Virus record (IMG/VR): IMGVR_UViG_3300015360_000249
Span: 1 to 20,010 of that record
Reading direction: 5' to 3' (one strand)
DNA: 20,010 bases
Origin: a virus
Positions 1 through 7,861 of the stretch are shown here, in pieces (position 1 is the first letter of the stretch; each line of letters starts with the position of its first letter). The notes below the pieces were generated by a model, which did no database searches, was not told the DNA's origin, and saw only the letters and a list, made by a program, of their open reading frames with translations. A program made the position numbers and the translations under genes.

Positions 1-621
1 GAAGCTGCCGAGCGTTACGACGCCAACCCACTCCTGCTGGAGGATGTCCGCCGAGCTGATCTCGCGCCAGCCGCCGGTCCGCACCAGCTTGCGTGTGGTG
101 TCGTTGTTGAAGTTCCACGAGTCGGTGAGCTCGAACTGCTCTGGCGTAATCGCCGTGAACGGGAACGGGTGCTGGATCAGGTCAACGTCGTCCTTCCACT
201 CTTCCTTGGCGAAGGAATAGATGGTCTGCAGCATGACGCCGTCATTCGAGACGTTACCCATGCCGCCTAGAATCCAGATCTCCCGGGCGTCCACGTCGAA
301 GTGGATCACCTTCTCATCAGCGAGAGTGTTGTTGCGACCAAGTACCCGGACGGCCTCGGCTGCCGAGTTGACCGGGTTAACACCCGTCTGCTTGGTGCAA
401 GAAATAGACGACGTCGTCGGAGTGCCGGTCGTGAGATACAGACCGTTGTTTCCGGGCACTGAGTGATCTCGGACCTCGAAGTAGTCGGCTGTACCCATCG
501 CCGGCAGCGTCGCGGCCGCCGTGATAGCCACAGCCGCGCCCGCGGCGCCAGTCCAGGTCGCGAGCGCGACCGTTGTGGAGAAGCCCTGGGAAAGGTTGTC
601 GGGGTCGGTAATCAGCGCCAT
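1..621 (-). CDS. Phage virion structural protein, C-terminus cut by window edge
   Basis: This leftward frame stays open from an ATG at 621 to base 1, so at least 207 residues are visible and the C-terminus is missing. It starts MALITDPDNLSQG, followed by a Gly/Ala/Thr-rich beta-type region. A later part reads IYSFAKEEWKDDVDL, then PFPFTAITPEQFEL, then RTGGWREISSADI. From memory, this combination recurs in structural proteins of environmental tailed phages; I could not search for it. A GAGG-like ribosome site lies about 8 bases before the ATG. It is the last visible gene of a leftward operon downstream of the large terminase, which fits a tail or particle component. No catalytic motif, signal peptide or membrane segment is seen. 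The exact role in the particle is unknown. Confidence 0.72.
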   Translation of the reverse strand, partial: MALITDPDNLSQGFSTTVALATWTGAAGAAVAITAAATLPAMGTADYFEVRDHSVPGNNGLYLTTGTPTTSSISCTKQTGVNPVNSAAEAVRVLGRNNTLADEKVIHFDVDAREIWILGGMGNVSNDGVMLQTIYSFAKEEWKDDVDLIQHPFPFTAITPEQFELTDSWNFNNDTTRKLVRTGGWREISSADILQQEWVGVVTLGSF

Positions 622-638
622 GGATTTGCCTCAGGGTA

Positions 639-845
639 CTAGGTGTACGTCTCGGTGGCGCGATTGTCCCATACCCCCGTGGTGTCGGTCCATCGAACCC
701 GCGTCGGGTCCCCATCGGGACTGAGTTCGATCTTCTTGATCGTCCAGACGGCCTCGCTGGACAGCTCGCCACGAGCCGCCTCGCCCACGTAGATCGCGTC
801 GGACAAGATCTCGTAGCGGTACTGGAGGTAGGGGCCGCGGGCCAT
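639..845 (-). CDS. Small conserved-type phage protein, 68 aa
   Basis: This 68-residue protein starts MARGPYLQYRYEILSDAIY and contains WTIKKIELSPDGDP and WDNRATETY. It looks like a compact all-beta domain with no membrane segment or signal. From memory, small proteins with a YRYEILSD start and a VWDNR-like end sit beside structural genes in other phages; this was not checked. It lies 6 bases after the terminase stop and 17 bases before the structural gene, so the three genes are probably co-transcribed. Its position suggests a small virion or assembly factor, but no function can be read from the sequence. Confidence 0.7.
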   Translation of the reverse strand: MARGPYLQYRYEILSDAIYVGEAARGELSSEAVWTIKKIELSPDGDPTRVRWTDTTGVWDNRATETYT

Positions 846-851
846 GGTCGC

Positions 852-2642
852 CTAGAACTTTCCGAGGGTGATGTCGGCGGCGAGTTTCGCATAAACCATG
901 CTGTGGAGGGCGTCATCCGGTTGGTCGATAGGATGGTCGTACATCATAGTCCGGGTGCGATCGTTGTACTCTACGTACTCGGCCAGGATGTCCTTGGCGA
1001 ATGGCTCGAAGGCGTCCCAGGCGGGGAACATGAAATTCCCCTGCTTGATGTCACCAAAAAAGGTGGACATGGCAGCGTTCCGATTGACGATGAACTTGTA
1101 GGCGTTGGAGTCCCAGCGCTTGCGCTCGCCAAGGTTGGCGGAGTAGGCAAACTGCATGACGCCTTCCCTCCCACGGCTCTTGAACAGGCGGCTGTTCATG
1201 CCCCATCCGTGACCCCAGTCGGCGCCGATGATTTCGACGTTCCAGTGGGCGCAGATGTGTTCGACGTCGGGGAGGATTAGCTCCGGATCGACCTCCTTGC
1301 CGACGTACCGCTTCATCATGAAGGGCCAGAAGGTCTCGGCGTTGACGTAGGCTCCGAGGGTCAGGACGGTCCAAGAAGCGAACTTCTTCCTGCCCGAGTT
1401 GACCTCACCCTCTTCGCGACCTTCGCCCCAGTCGATGCCGGCAAAGATGCGCAGGCCGCTATGGGCCGGCCCCCGCGAGTAAGTGAAGTTCGAGCTGTCG
1501 ATGCCTTCGTGCTTCTTGACCGGCCAGCAGTTCTGCTGGATGTCCATGCGCGTAACCGGCGCGGATGCATTGTCGTAGGAGATCCCCAAGATCTCATTGT
1601 TGAACTTCGACTCCGGCCATTTCTCGTGCGGCATAACGATCTCGGTCCGCCAGGCGTCCTCGCTCTGCTTCCACGGGACCATCAGCTGTGAGATGTGGTA
1701 GCCGACGTAGAACTCATTTGGAGCGAAGCTGACCCACTGACCCTGCGCCGGATTGATGGCCTTGCCGCACTTCGAGCAGATCAGCCCCTTCCTGCCGATG
1801 CTGCGAGCGTCCAGGTAATTCCAGTAACGGCCCGATTCGCCGCCGGTGCAGTCGCAGGGGACCATCCATTCGTTCTGGGTGGACCACTGCCAGTACTCCT
1901 CGAGCGTGTTCGAGAAGGTCAACGGGGTGCCGGTAATCATCTCTTTGCCCGGGACACCCATCGAGAGCCGCGACGCCGACAGCGACTGGCTGATGACCTT
2001 GATGTTGTCCTTGAGGAGATCCTGAGCCTCGTCGAAGAAGACGCGGCTGGCTGGGATGCCTCGAGCTCGAGCGGCCGTGAGGAAGGCGTAACGCAGGAAG
2101 ATGTACGAGCCGTTAGCGAGGGTCTTCTCGAAGACCTGGTCCGTGACGCCCTTGTTGAACAGGTAGCGCTGGACGAACGGGGACTCGATCAGCGTCGGCC
2201 GCAGCTTCTCGTTGGAGTACTGCCGCGTCTGGAGGGCGGACGGCGAGACGTAGAGAGACCGCCAGTGCGGGCGAATGATCGATTCGATAATTTGCAGGTT
2301 GCAGACAGTCGTGGATTTCGAAACCTGTCGACTGCACTTCATTACCAGGCGCTCATCCTCATCGTTGTAGATGGGGAGCATGAAGGCGTGGTTGTCGAGG
2401 CGGAGCGGCCGGCCAAGGTGATAGAGCACGGCCTGGGCAATGTCGCTCTTGCGGCCCTGGAAGGTTGGGCGTGCCTTGCCGGGTCGGGTCAGCTGGGTGA
2501 GGCGTGGCTCCCAGTCATACTGGCCGTCCCGCTTGACGTCGTTGGCGAACGCCGGAGCGTCGTGATCGATCTCCTTGCCTGTGAAGTCAAATGGGTCCGC
2601 CTCCAGGTCGCTATCGTCGCCCTCGAGATCTGGGCCCTCCAT
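852..2642 (-). CDS. terL: Terminase large subunit (packaging ATPase-nuclease)
   Basis: TerL is the motor that pumps DNA through the portal and cuts it at the end of packaging. The ATPase half has a Walker A-like segment CSRQVSKSTT (residues 103-112, Lys109 before Ser110), Walker B VFFDEAQD (201-208, Asp204-Glu205) and the coupling motif TGTP (237-240). The RNase H-type nuclease half shows GIDWG (Asp404), GADWG (Asp475) and QPDDALH (Asp576/577), the usual metal-binding acids. Between the halves, Cys263, Cys265, Cys289 and Cys292 form a probable zinc knuckle. Walker A has Ser108 where Gly is usual. The length, 596 residues, is normal. A GAGGAGG ribosome site precedes the ATG, which shares one base (TAATG) with the stop of the upstream gene. 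The acidic N-terminus (about residues 1-35) looks disordered. Confidence 0.95.
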   Translation of the reverse strand: MEGPDLEGDDSDLEADPFDFTGKEIDHDAPAFANDVKRDGQYDWEPRLTQLTRPGKARPTFQGRKSDIAQAVLYHLGRPLRLDNHAFMLPIYNDEDERLVMKCSRQVSKSTTVCNLQIIESIIRPHWRSLYVSPSALQTRQYSNEKLRPTLIESPFVQRYLFNKGVTDQVFEKTLANGSYIFLRYAFLTAARARGIPASRVFFDEAQDLLKDNIKVISQSLSASRLSMGVPGKEMITGTPLTFSNTLEEYWQWSTQNEWMVPCDCTGGESGRYWNYLDARSIGRKGLICSKCGKAINPAQGQWVSFAPNEFYVGYHISQLMVPWKQSEDAWRTEIVMPHEKWPESKFNNEILGISYDNASAPVTRMDIQQNCWPVKKHEGIDSSNFTYSRGPAHSGLRIFAGIDWGEGREEGEVNSGRKKFASWTVLTLGAYVNAETFWPFMMKRYVGKEVDPELILPDVEHICAHWNVEIIGADWGHGWGMNSRLFKSRGREGVMQFAYSANLGERKRWDSNAYKFIVNRNAAMSTFFGDIKQGNFMFPAWDAFEPFAKDILAEYVEYNDRTRTMMYDHPIDQPDDALHSMVYAKLAADITLGKF

Positions 2643-3526
2643 TACGCCTCCTCGGGGGGCTTGGGCGGCAAGGGCGCCCCTACCCGACCCTGCAGGTTTG
2701 CCAGGGAGATGTGGTTGGACTTGGAGATTTGAACCGTGAACAGGCCGTTAAAGTCGTTCGGAATCGACGATTCGGGAGCCTTCTTGGGGACATGGGCGGC
2801 CAGCGCGACCGCCGCCTGCTTTGCCATCTCACCCCAGCGCAACGCGTCGGCTGACGCTGGAATCGGCTGCTTCATGGCCAAGTCATACTGCTCAATGGAG
2901 GTATTCATCAACCGCCTGAGGACGGCATCGGGCTCCAGCGAGTACTTCATGCCCAGGATGCACTGGACGTTCTCAAGGGTTGGTCTCTCGAATCCCAGCG
3001 CCAGGTAGTGGCGCTCGTCCCTGTCCATCGCGTCGATGAGCGTTTCCCAGTCGCCACTTGGAACGGCCTGCGAATCCCAGAAGATCTTCCGATACGTCTC
3101 GATGACGAGCGGATCGATCTCCATGTCGAAGTGGATGGCCGCGAGCTCGGCGATCTCGGACGAGGTAGCCTTCGAAAATAGAAACAACCCCAGTCGCAGG
3201 CGGGCCTGTTGGTTGGCGAAGATCCTCGCCGAGAGGTCCAGCTCCCTGGCCATCGCAAGGCCGCCGAGCTCCGGCTGAATCTCCCAGAGCAGGCGAATCC
3301 CCTCTCGCTCTGCCCACTCCGCGACGCCATCCGTCGTCAGGAGCTCGGTATCGTCGGAGTCCAGGTGCCGCACAAGAGCGTGCGGGGCTGACCTGCGGAA
3401 CCCAGATCGACAGTCGGAGATCCATAGCGAGCTCACGGGCGGAAGCCCGTATCGCTTCAGCGTCTGGTTGGGGTCAACCTTGCGCGAAACGAGGAATCTA
3501 AGGAATCTCTCGTAGGGGTAGCGCAC
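2642..3526 (-). CDS. Unknown helical protein upstream of terL (294 aa)
   Basis: I do not recognise this 294-residue protein. It is soluble and mostly helical, with a basic N-terminus (MRYPYERFLRFLVSRK) and a Pro-rich tail (PLPPKPPEEA). It starts with GTG 6 bases after the stop of the 790-residue gene, without a clear Shine-Dalgarno sequence, so it may depend on translational coupling. Its stop overlaps the terL start by one base (TAATG), which indicates tightly linked expression with TerL. A small terminase subunit or another packaging adaptor often occupies this position, and that is the best guess, but no helix-turn-helix or other diagnostic motif could be identified with confidence. Confidence 0.75.
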   Translation of the reverse strand: MRYPYERFLRFLVSRKVDPNQTLKRYGLPPVSSLWISDCRSGFRRSAPHALVRHLDSDDTELLTTDGVAEWAEREGIRLLWEIQPELGGLAMARELDLSARIFANQQARLRLGLFLFSKATSSEIAELAAIHFDMEIDPLVIETYRKIFWDSQAVPSGDWETLIDAMDRDERHYLALGFERPTLENVQCILGMKYSLEPDAVLRRLMNTSIEQYDLAMKQPIPASADALRWGEMAKQAAVALAAHVPKKAPESSIPNDFNGLFTVQISKSNHISLANLQGRVGAPLPPKPPEEA

Positions 3527-3532
3527 GCAGGT

Positions 3533-5905
3533 TCATCGAACAAACCCGTAGGAGCTCGCCGCCGGGAGCAGGCGGCCGCCAACATGGGACCGCGGCGACT
3601 GCTTCACGGCAGACGTCTTCTCTTGGGTTTTGCTAAGCATCTGGAGGCGCTCGAGGCCGGCCAGGATCTTCTGGATGTGAGCCAGGGCGGCCCTGACGTT
3701 CTCCTCGGGGACATCCTCCATGCCCAGGCGGGAGGCCAGGAGCAGCTTGGCGAGCATCTGGCTAACCTCCCAGAGCATCGGCTTGGCGGACGCGAACCTG
3801 ACGATGTTCTCGTCGTTCACGAATCCGAGAGACAGGACGGCGTCAACGGCCTGCGCATCGTCGATGCTTGCAGCACACTTCAGCAGATCTCCGATAGGCG
3901 ACCGCACCGAGTCGATGAATGCCTTGATCTTAGGCGACGCCGTCTTGGCCATCCGGCCAGCTGCAGGGAAGCGTAGGTGGTGAACCTCGAGGCGGATGTG
4001 GTCCCTGGACCTGTCGAGGACCTCCGCGACCTTCTCGCTGCCAAGCCCCCAGTAGCCGAGCAGAAATTCAGCCTCGTGGCGGGCCAGCGAGTTGAAGTCG
4101 AACGACACTTTGCCCATCGCGGTCGCGCCTGCACCTGGAGCGGCAGGGGCGATGGGCTTCGGGGTCTCTACCTTCTTGTCGAGGCTGCCGGCCATGCCCG
4201 GCTTGACCGCGGGGGCGATGGGCTTCGGGGTCTCTACCTTCTTGTCGAGGCTGCCGGCCATGCCCGGCTTGACCGCGGGGGCGGTTACCGGCGGTTTGAC
4301 TTCCATCGTGCCGGCGCCCTGCGAGGGGCTCGACAGCGGGTTGGCATACTTGGAGATCGCACCACCCTTGAAGATGTAGCGGCCATTCGCCTGCGCCACC
4401 TTTACGGGATTCTTGTCCAGCCACTCAGCTGCCATCCGCTTGAAGTCGTCGGGGCCTTCCGAGACCTGGCAGAGGCGAGGCATGCGGACGAAGAACATCT
4501 TCGCCGACACGATGTAGTTCTTGCCGGCGCCCAGGAGTGGCCCAAGGGTTGACTTCTGCTTGTCGTTGACGGCGACGATGCCGTCGATATTGGGCGAGAT
4601 GATCAGGTTCGCGATGTGGCCCTGGTAGTCAACGACGCCAAGGCTGCGAAGGTTCTTGTAGACGGTCACCGAAGTTACCTGGAAGGGCACGGTGGCGAGC
4701 ACCCTGTCCCCATCGCGGTAAACCAAGGTCCCCATCTTGCCGGTGTCCGGCCGGTCGGCCTTGAGCGTGACATCGGCATCGTCGTTGAGGGCGATGCCGG
4801 CAATGCGGCCCTGCATGGAGGCGAGCGACTTGCCCAGGAACAGCTTGATCGGCTTGCTGGCGCCAGTGAAGTCGACGACGTTGGGGATGACCCAGCCCTT
4901 GGCCAGAACGCCGTCGGCATCCTTGACGCCGTAGCGACCGAACTTGTCGACGGTCCTGACGATTCGGTCGTCCTGCAGCGGATCGAACACCCAGGGATTC
5001 AGGTGCTTGCCCAGGCTGATGTTGCCGGCGGGGCCGTCGACCTCTTTGCCATAGACCGTCTCAGGAGGAATGACGGTGAAGTGACCGTACTGGTCGATGC
5101 TGTTGAGCGGATCTTGCTCGTAGTCCCACAGCTCGGACTTGCGCATCTCCAGGAAGCGCTTGAGCCCCTGGCGATCGGTCGAGATCATGACCGGGTCGTA
5201 GACCTCGTCAGGTGCCGAGAACAGGCGGTACTGGTTGGGGCCGTCCTTCTTGACGGTGAAGACCTCCGAGGCCCGCTCCTTGTTGGCGTCGTCCTGCTCG
5301 GTCTGCTTGGGAGCCTCGGCGGCGATCTTACGCAGCAGTGAGTCGGTGCCACGGCGGTGATAGGCCGCCAGCAGACGCGGCTCCTGTGCCACAGCCTGCT
5401 TAAACATCCGGAGATCGCCCGCGCCCAAGGTCCCGCTGATCGCCCCAATCATCGAGTGCGGCGAGGAGTAGGAGTACTTCCCGCCAATGGGCGGCGAGCG
5501 GACCTCTGCGAAGCTGTCGTCCGCCATCGCCGGAGGCGGGTTCGCGGGGGCGAGGCCGGTGCCCATGCTCGACTGGTAGAAGACCTTGGCCAGGTTGTCA
5601 TCGGTCAGCGGGTAGACCTTGTTCTCCTTGAAGAACAGGTCGATGGGCGCCAGATTCCATGACTTGACGATCGCCGGGATGCCGATCGAGTTACCGCTCT
5701 CGTCGGAGGCAATCGCCGAACCGATGGCGTAACCCTTTTCGTCGTCAACCTTCTGGAAGGTGACGGCGATGCTCAGGCCAAGGTCCTTCGGCAGCTTCTC
5801 GGCGACCAGGGCTGCGATCTCCTGCTGCCACTCACGGGCGTTGTCCGACAGCTTCTTGTACTGAACGCGACGGAACTGTGGGTCTTCTGAGAATAGGTTT
5901 TCCAT
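3533..5905 (-). CDS. Large unknown phage protein, probable virion component (790 aa)
   Basis: This is a 790-residue protein with no recognised enzyme motif. The N-terminal 130 residues include SIGIPAIVKSWNLAPIDLFF and VYPLTDDNLAKVFY. The centre (about 230-520) is rich in beta-strand segments. A Pro/Lys linker (about 530-595) holds two identical 22-residue repeats containing KPGMAGSLDKKVETPKP. The C-terminal part (about 600-760) is helical and includes a possible DNA- or protein-binding stretch near WGLGSEKVAEVLDRSRDHIR. There is no signal peptide or membrane span. The ATG follows a good AGGAG site 8 bases upstream. It lies between the spike gene pair and the TerL pair in one leftward operon, so a structural, internal-head or assembly role is likely. 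The repeated linker suggests a flexible tether between two folded halves. Confidence 0.78.
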   Translation of the reverse strand: MENLFSEDPQFRRVQYKKLSDNAREWQQEIAALVAEKLPKDLGLSIAVTFQKVDDEKGYAIGSAIASDESGNSIGIPAIVKSWNLAPIDLFFKENKVYPLTDDNLAKVFYQSSMGTGLAPANPPPAMADDSFAEVRSPPIGGKYSYSSPHSMIGAISGTLGAGDLRMFKQAVAQEPRLLAAYHRRGTDSLLRKIAAEAPKQTEQDDANKERASEVFTVKKDGPNQYRLFSAPDEVYDPVMISTDRQGLKRFLEMRKSELWDYEQDPLNSIDQYGHFTVIPPETVYGKEVDGPAGNISLGKHLNPWVFDPLQDDRIVRTVDKFGRYGVKDADGVLAKGWVIPNVVDFTGASKPIKLFLGKSLASMQGRIAGIALNDDADVTLKADRPDTGKMGTLVYRDGDRVLATVPFQVTSVTVYKNLRSLGVVDYQGHIANLIISPNIDGIVAVNDKQKSTLGPLLGAGKNYIVSAKMFFVRMPRLCQVSEGPDDFKRMAAEWLDKNPVKVAQANGRYIFKGGAISKYANPLSSPSQGAGTMEVKPPVTAPAVKPGMAGSLDKKVETPKPIAPAVKPGMAGSLDKKVETPKPIAPAAPGAGATAMGKVSFDFNSLARHEAEFLLGYWGLGSEKVAEVLDRSRDHIRLEVHHLRFPAAGRMAKTASPKIKAFIDSVRSPIGDLLKCAASIDDAQAVDAVLSLGFVNDENIVRFASAKPMLWEVSQMLAKLLLASRLGMEDVPEENVRAALAHIQKILAGLERLQMLSKTQEKTSAVKQSPRSHVGGRLLPAASSYGFVR
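4151..4282 (-). repeat. Perfect 66-bp tandem duplication inside the 790-aa gene
   Basis: Two adjacent 66-bp copies (4151-4216 and 4217-4282) are identical base for base. Each encodes one 22-residue unit, spanning about residues 542-585 of the protein, in a Pro/Lys-rich linker. The lack of any synonymous difference suggests a recent duplication. Because the unit is a multiple of three, copy number can change without breaking the frame. Confidence 0.97.
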
Positions 5906-5914
5906 CGTGTTCTC

Positions 5915-6370
5915 CTAGAGGAGCGGCAGTACCGTGTTGGGCGGGGCAATCAGCATGACCTTGACGGCCCCCAGTGTAAGCCCAGCGATTACTTGAGCCA
6001 ATCCGTTTGCTTGCTGTTGTGGCGTGGCGTCATCCGGCTGTGGATTATCCACGCTAGGCGACGATGGGACGAAGATCGTTGCCGTGGCCAATTGGGCCGG
6101 CACCTGCAGACCAATCCAGAACGAGCTCATTGCGCTCAGGAATAGCGCAGGACCGCCGCCAGAAAGGTTGGGATTGAACGCCGTCTCGAGGGCGGCGGCG
6201 AACGCCGTCTCCTTGGCCTGACCGCCAACCACGCCACCGGCGGTCACGTACGCGATGTACGCCTGCGCCCACGCCTCGGCCGACGCCCTGGTCGTTGACG
6301 GTGAAGATCCGGTGGTGAACATCGGCAGGAGGCCAGCCGCCAGGACGGATGTGACGGCTACGACTGGCAT
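5915..6370 (-). CDS. Small Ala-rich hydrophobic protein next to the spike gene (151 aa)
   Basis: This 151-residue protein is rich in Ala, Gly, Thr and Pro. It has a hydrophobic N-terminus (VVAVTSVLAAGLLPMF), a middle segment FWIGLQVPAQLATATIFV, a Pro/Gln linker (about 105-120) and a hydrophobic C-terminus (VIAGLTLGAVKVMLIAPP). The hydrophobic parts are broken by Pro and polar residues, so true membrane insertion is uncertain; packing against another virion protein is equally possible. Its ATG overlaps the stop of the spike gene by one base (TAATG) and no Shine-Dalgarno sequence is seen, so translation is probably coupled to the spike. That makes a baseplate or tail accessory role plausible. 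I do not recognise the family. Confidence 0.72.
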   Translation of the reverse strand: MPVVAVTSVLAAGLLPMFTTGSSPSTTRASAEAWAQAYIAYVTAGGVVGGQAKETAFAAALETAFNPNLSGGGPALFLSAMSSFWIGLQVPAQLATATIFVPSSPSVDNPQPDDATPQQQANGLAQVIAGLTLGAVKVMLIAPPNTVLPLL

Positions 6371-7341
6371 TAAAGGGTCGGTGGAGTCTTGGAGAAGAAG
6401 GCGAAGGTCGAGAGAATCTTATCAGATAGCTGGCTCTTGAGCTGTTCAAGCTGGATCGGAGTCGGGGGTAGCGGCGGAGTCGAGGGTCCCCACGCGGTCC
6501 CGACCTTGAGTTCCTTGATGATGTCGATGAGCGTCGAGAACGCTTCGACCAGCTGGAGGCCGAGCACGGCTGGCTCGTCCGCGCCCGCCCCGCCCCACTG
6601 GTATTTGGGACCTTCGCCGACCCAGGACCCGTCGCTGAAGTAGGTCTCGCGGGTCTTGATCTCGGCGACCTCTTTGCTGGACACGATCTTTACCGAGGCG
6701 AGCTCGAGCGTTCGTCTGGCGTTGGCGTCCAGGTTGCCGTGGCGGATTCTGATCCTGTCGTACGCGGGCCCAACTTGGTGGAGGAATGCTTCCTCGTGGA
6801 CGGTCTCCGGATCGGTGGAGCCGATCTTTTGCCGCCCTCGCTTGGCCAGGTATCCGTCGGCGTTCTGGCGGAGGTTCGATGACCTGAGCGACATCTGGTT
6901 GTTGAGCGGGTTCAGTAGAATGCTCGAACCCGGACCACCTTCCATGACCACCGCCCCACCCCGCTTGAGAAGCAGAGTGGCACCACCGGCGGTCTTGTAG
7001 ACCTTGTCACCGGCCGTGTCGCTGTCGGCCGGAGTTCCAACGCTCGGAGCCTCATCTGACTCGTCGTCCACGGTGGGCGATCGCGAGAAGCCAATAATGA
7101 AGCACTGAGCTCCGTTGCTGGTCATTACCGCCACGCAGGTGGACCCGGCCCTGGGCTGGGTATGCTCTCCGCCACCGCTGTTGTCGGCGTCAGGGCTCAG
7201 GACGTGGGCGTCGTTCACGACGATCCCGCAGGTCGAAGAAAACCTATAGATTCCGGGACGATTGGGGTTCTGCTCCCCAACGACCCCGAAGAGGATGCGG
7301 CCAGAGGGCTGTCCGCCACCCTTCCAGAAGTTGTTGTTCAC
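6370..7341 (-). CDS. Putative baseplate spike/hub-type tail protein
   Basis: This 323-residue protein resembles the baseplate spike group of contractile tails (gpV/gp5-like). The N-terminal part is a possible OB-type domain (RILFGVVGEQN to about residue 90). Next comes a stretch of short beta segments (GGATLLLKRGGAVVMEGG, then ILLNPLNNQMSLRSSN) like a trimeric beta-helix stalk. The C-terminal helix and tail pattern (LVEAFSTLIDIIKEL, then WGPSTPPLPP, then QLKSQLSDKILS) is a layout I recall from such proteins. A spike tip would pierce the host envelope. The start is GTG, with an AGGA site 7 bases upstream. It is the first gene of a leftward operon, and the shared 18-bp motif lies 20 bp upstream. 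Assignment rests on pattern recall and composition, not on a search. Confidence 0.6.
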   Translation of the reverse strand: MNNNFWKGGGQPSGRILFGVVGEQNPNRPGIYRFSSTCGIVVNDAHVLSPDADNSGGGEHTQPRAGSTCVAVMTSNGAQCFIIGFSRSPTVDDESDEAPSVGTPADSDTAGDKVYKTAGGATLLLKRGGAVVMEGGPGSSILLNPLNNQMSLRSSNLRQNADGYLAKRGRQKIGSTDPETVHEEAFLHQVGPAYDRIRIRHGNLDANARRTLELASVKIVSSKEVAEIKTRETYFSDGSWVGEGPKYQWGGAGADEPAVLGLQLVEAFSTLIDIIKELKVGTAWGPSTPPLPPTPIQLEQLKSQLSDKILSTFAFFSKTPPTL

Positions 7342-7427
7342 AGGGCCATCCTACCCAGTTTCGCTGGCATAAGGGTTTTGAAGGCCAGGAGCATCCCGCC
7401 TCATCCACCGTTTTCAAGGAGCTAGCA
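7342..7427. promoter_or_regulatory. Divergent intergenic region between spike operon and ssb
   Basis: These 86 bases separate the leftward spike gene from the rightward ssb gene. They hold the 18-bp shared motif (7362-7379), an AGGA ribosome site for the spike GTG and an AAGGAG site (7416-7421) for the ssb GTG. No convincing TTGACA/TATAAT pair is seen in either direction. Confidence 0.7.
7362..7379 (-). promoter_or_regulatory. Copy 1 of shared 18-bp motif, candidate phage promoter/operator
   Basis: On the minus strand this reads AAAACCCTTATGCCAGCG and ends 20 bp before the GTG of the spike operon. The same 18 bases occur at 15622-15639, ahead of the polymerase operon. Identity between two non-coding regions 8 kb apart, at the same place relative to operon starts, argues for a regulatory site. 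Orientation toward the leftward genes is inferred from the similar spacing; the distance to the rightward genes differs more (48 versus 79 bp). Confidence 0.65.
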
Positions 7428-7850
7428 GTGTCAGTGAACAAGCAGATCATTCTCGGAAGACTGGGCAAAGATCCGGAGAACAAGGTCATCGGCGACTCGT
7501 CGGTGACGTCGTTCAGCGTGGCAACCGATGAGTCCTGGACGGACAAGAGCGGCAACACCCATAAGGAGACTGAGTGGTTCGAGGTGAGCTTCTGGGGGAA
7601 GCAGGCCGAGACCATCTTCAAGTACTTCGGCAAGGGCGGGTCGATCTACATCGAGGGCAAGACCAAGACTCGCAGCTACCCTGACAAGGATGGCGTGAAG
7701 CAGTACCGCCGCGAGGTCAAGGGCGAGTTTTTCCGCTTCGTCGACGGCGCGTCGAGCGGCAAGGACAAGGACGGCAAGCCGACTGCGGCGCGCTCCGATG
7801 ACGACGGACCGCCGGCGGGTGGCTCGAGCACCGACGACATCCCGTTCTGA
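7428..7850 (+). CDS. ssb: Single-stranded DNA-binding protein
   Basis: SSB coats single-stranded DNA during replication and recombination. The 140-residue protein has the OB-fold core of bacterial-type SSB: NKQIILGRLGKDPE at the N-terminus, TSFSVATDESW, then TEWFEVSFWGKQAE and GGSIYIEGKTKTRSY, to about residue 108. A short Gly/Asp-rich linker follows, ending in the acidic tip DDIPF, the tail through which SSBs recruit partner enzymes. The start is GTG with AAGGAG 6 bases upstream; a second GTG two codons later is possible. It is followed after 11 bases by an unknown gene, and both read rightward between two leftward operons. It is somewhat shorter than the E. coli protein because the linker is short. 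Confidence 0.96.
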   Translation: MSVNKQIILGRLGKDPENKVIGDSSVTSFSVATDESWTDKSGNTHKETEWFEVSFWGKQAETIFKYFGKGGSIYIEGKTKTRSYPDKDGVKQYRREVKGEFFRFVDGASSGKDKDGKPTAARSDDDGPPAGGSSTDDIPF

Positions 7851-7861
7851 GGAAGGGCGTC

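Noticed and set aside
377-916. Leftward frame overlapping three genes
   Set aside because: It crosses the ends of TerL, the 68-residue gene and the structural gene in a different frame, has low-complexity Arg/Pro/Ser composition, and no ribosome site.
1695-2732. Long rightward open frame (345 codons) opposite TerL
   Set aside because: It is antisense to a strongly supported terminase gene; long open antisense frames are expected in GC-rich coding DNA, and the product resembles no protein.
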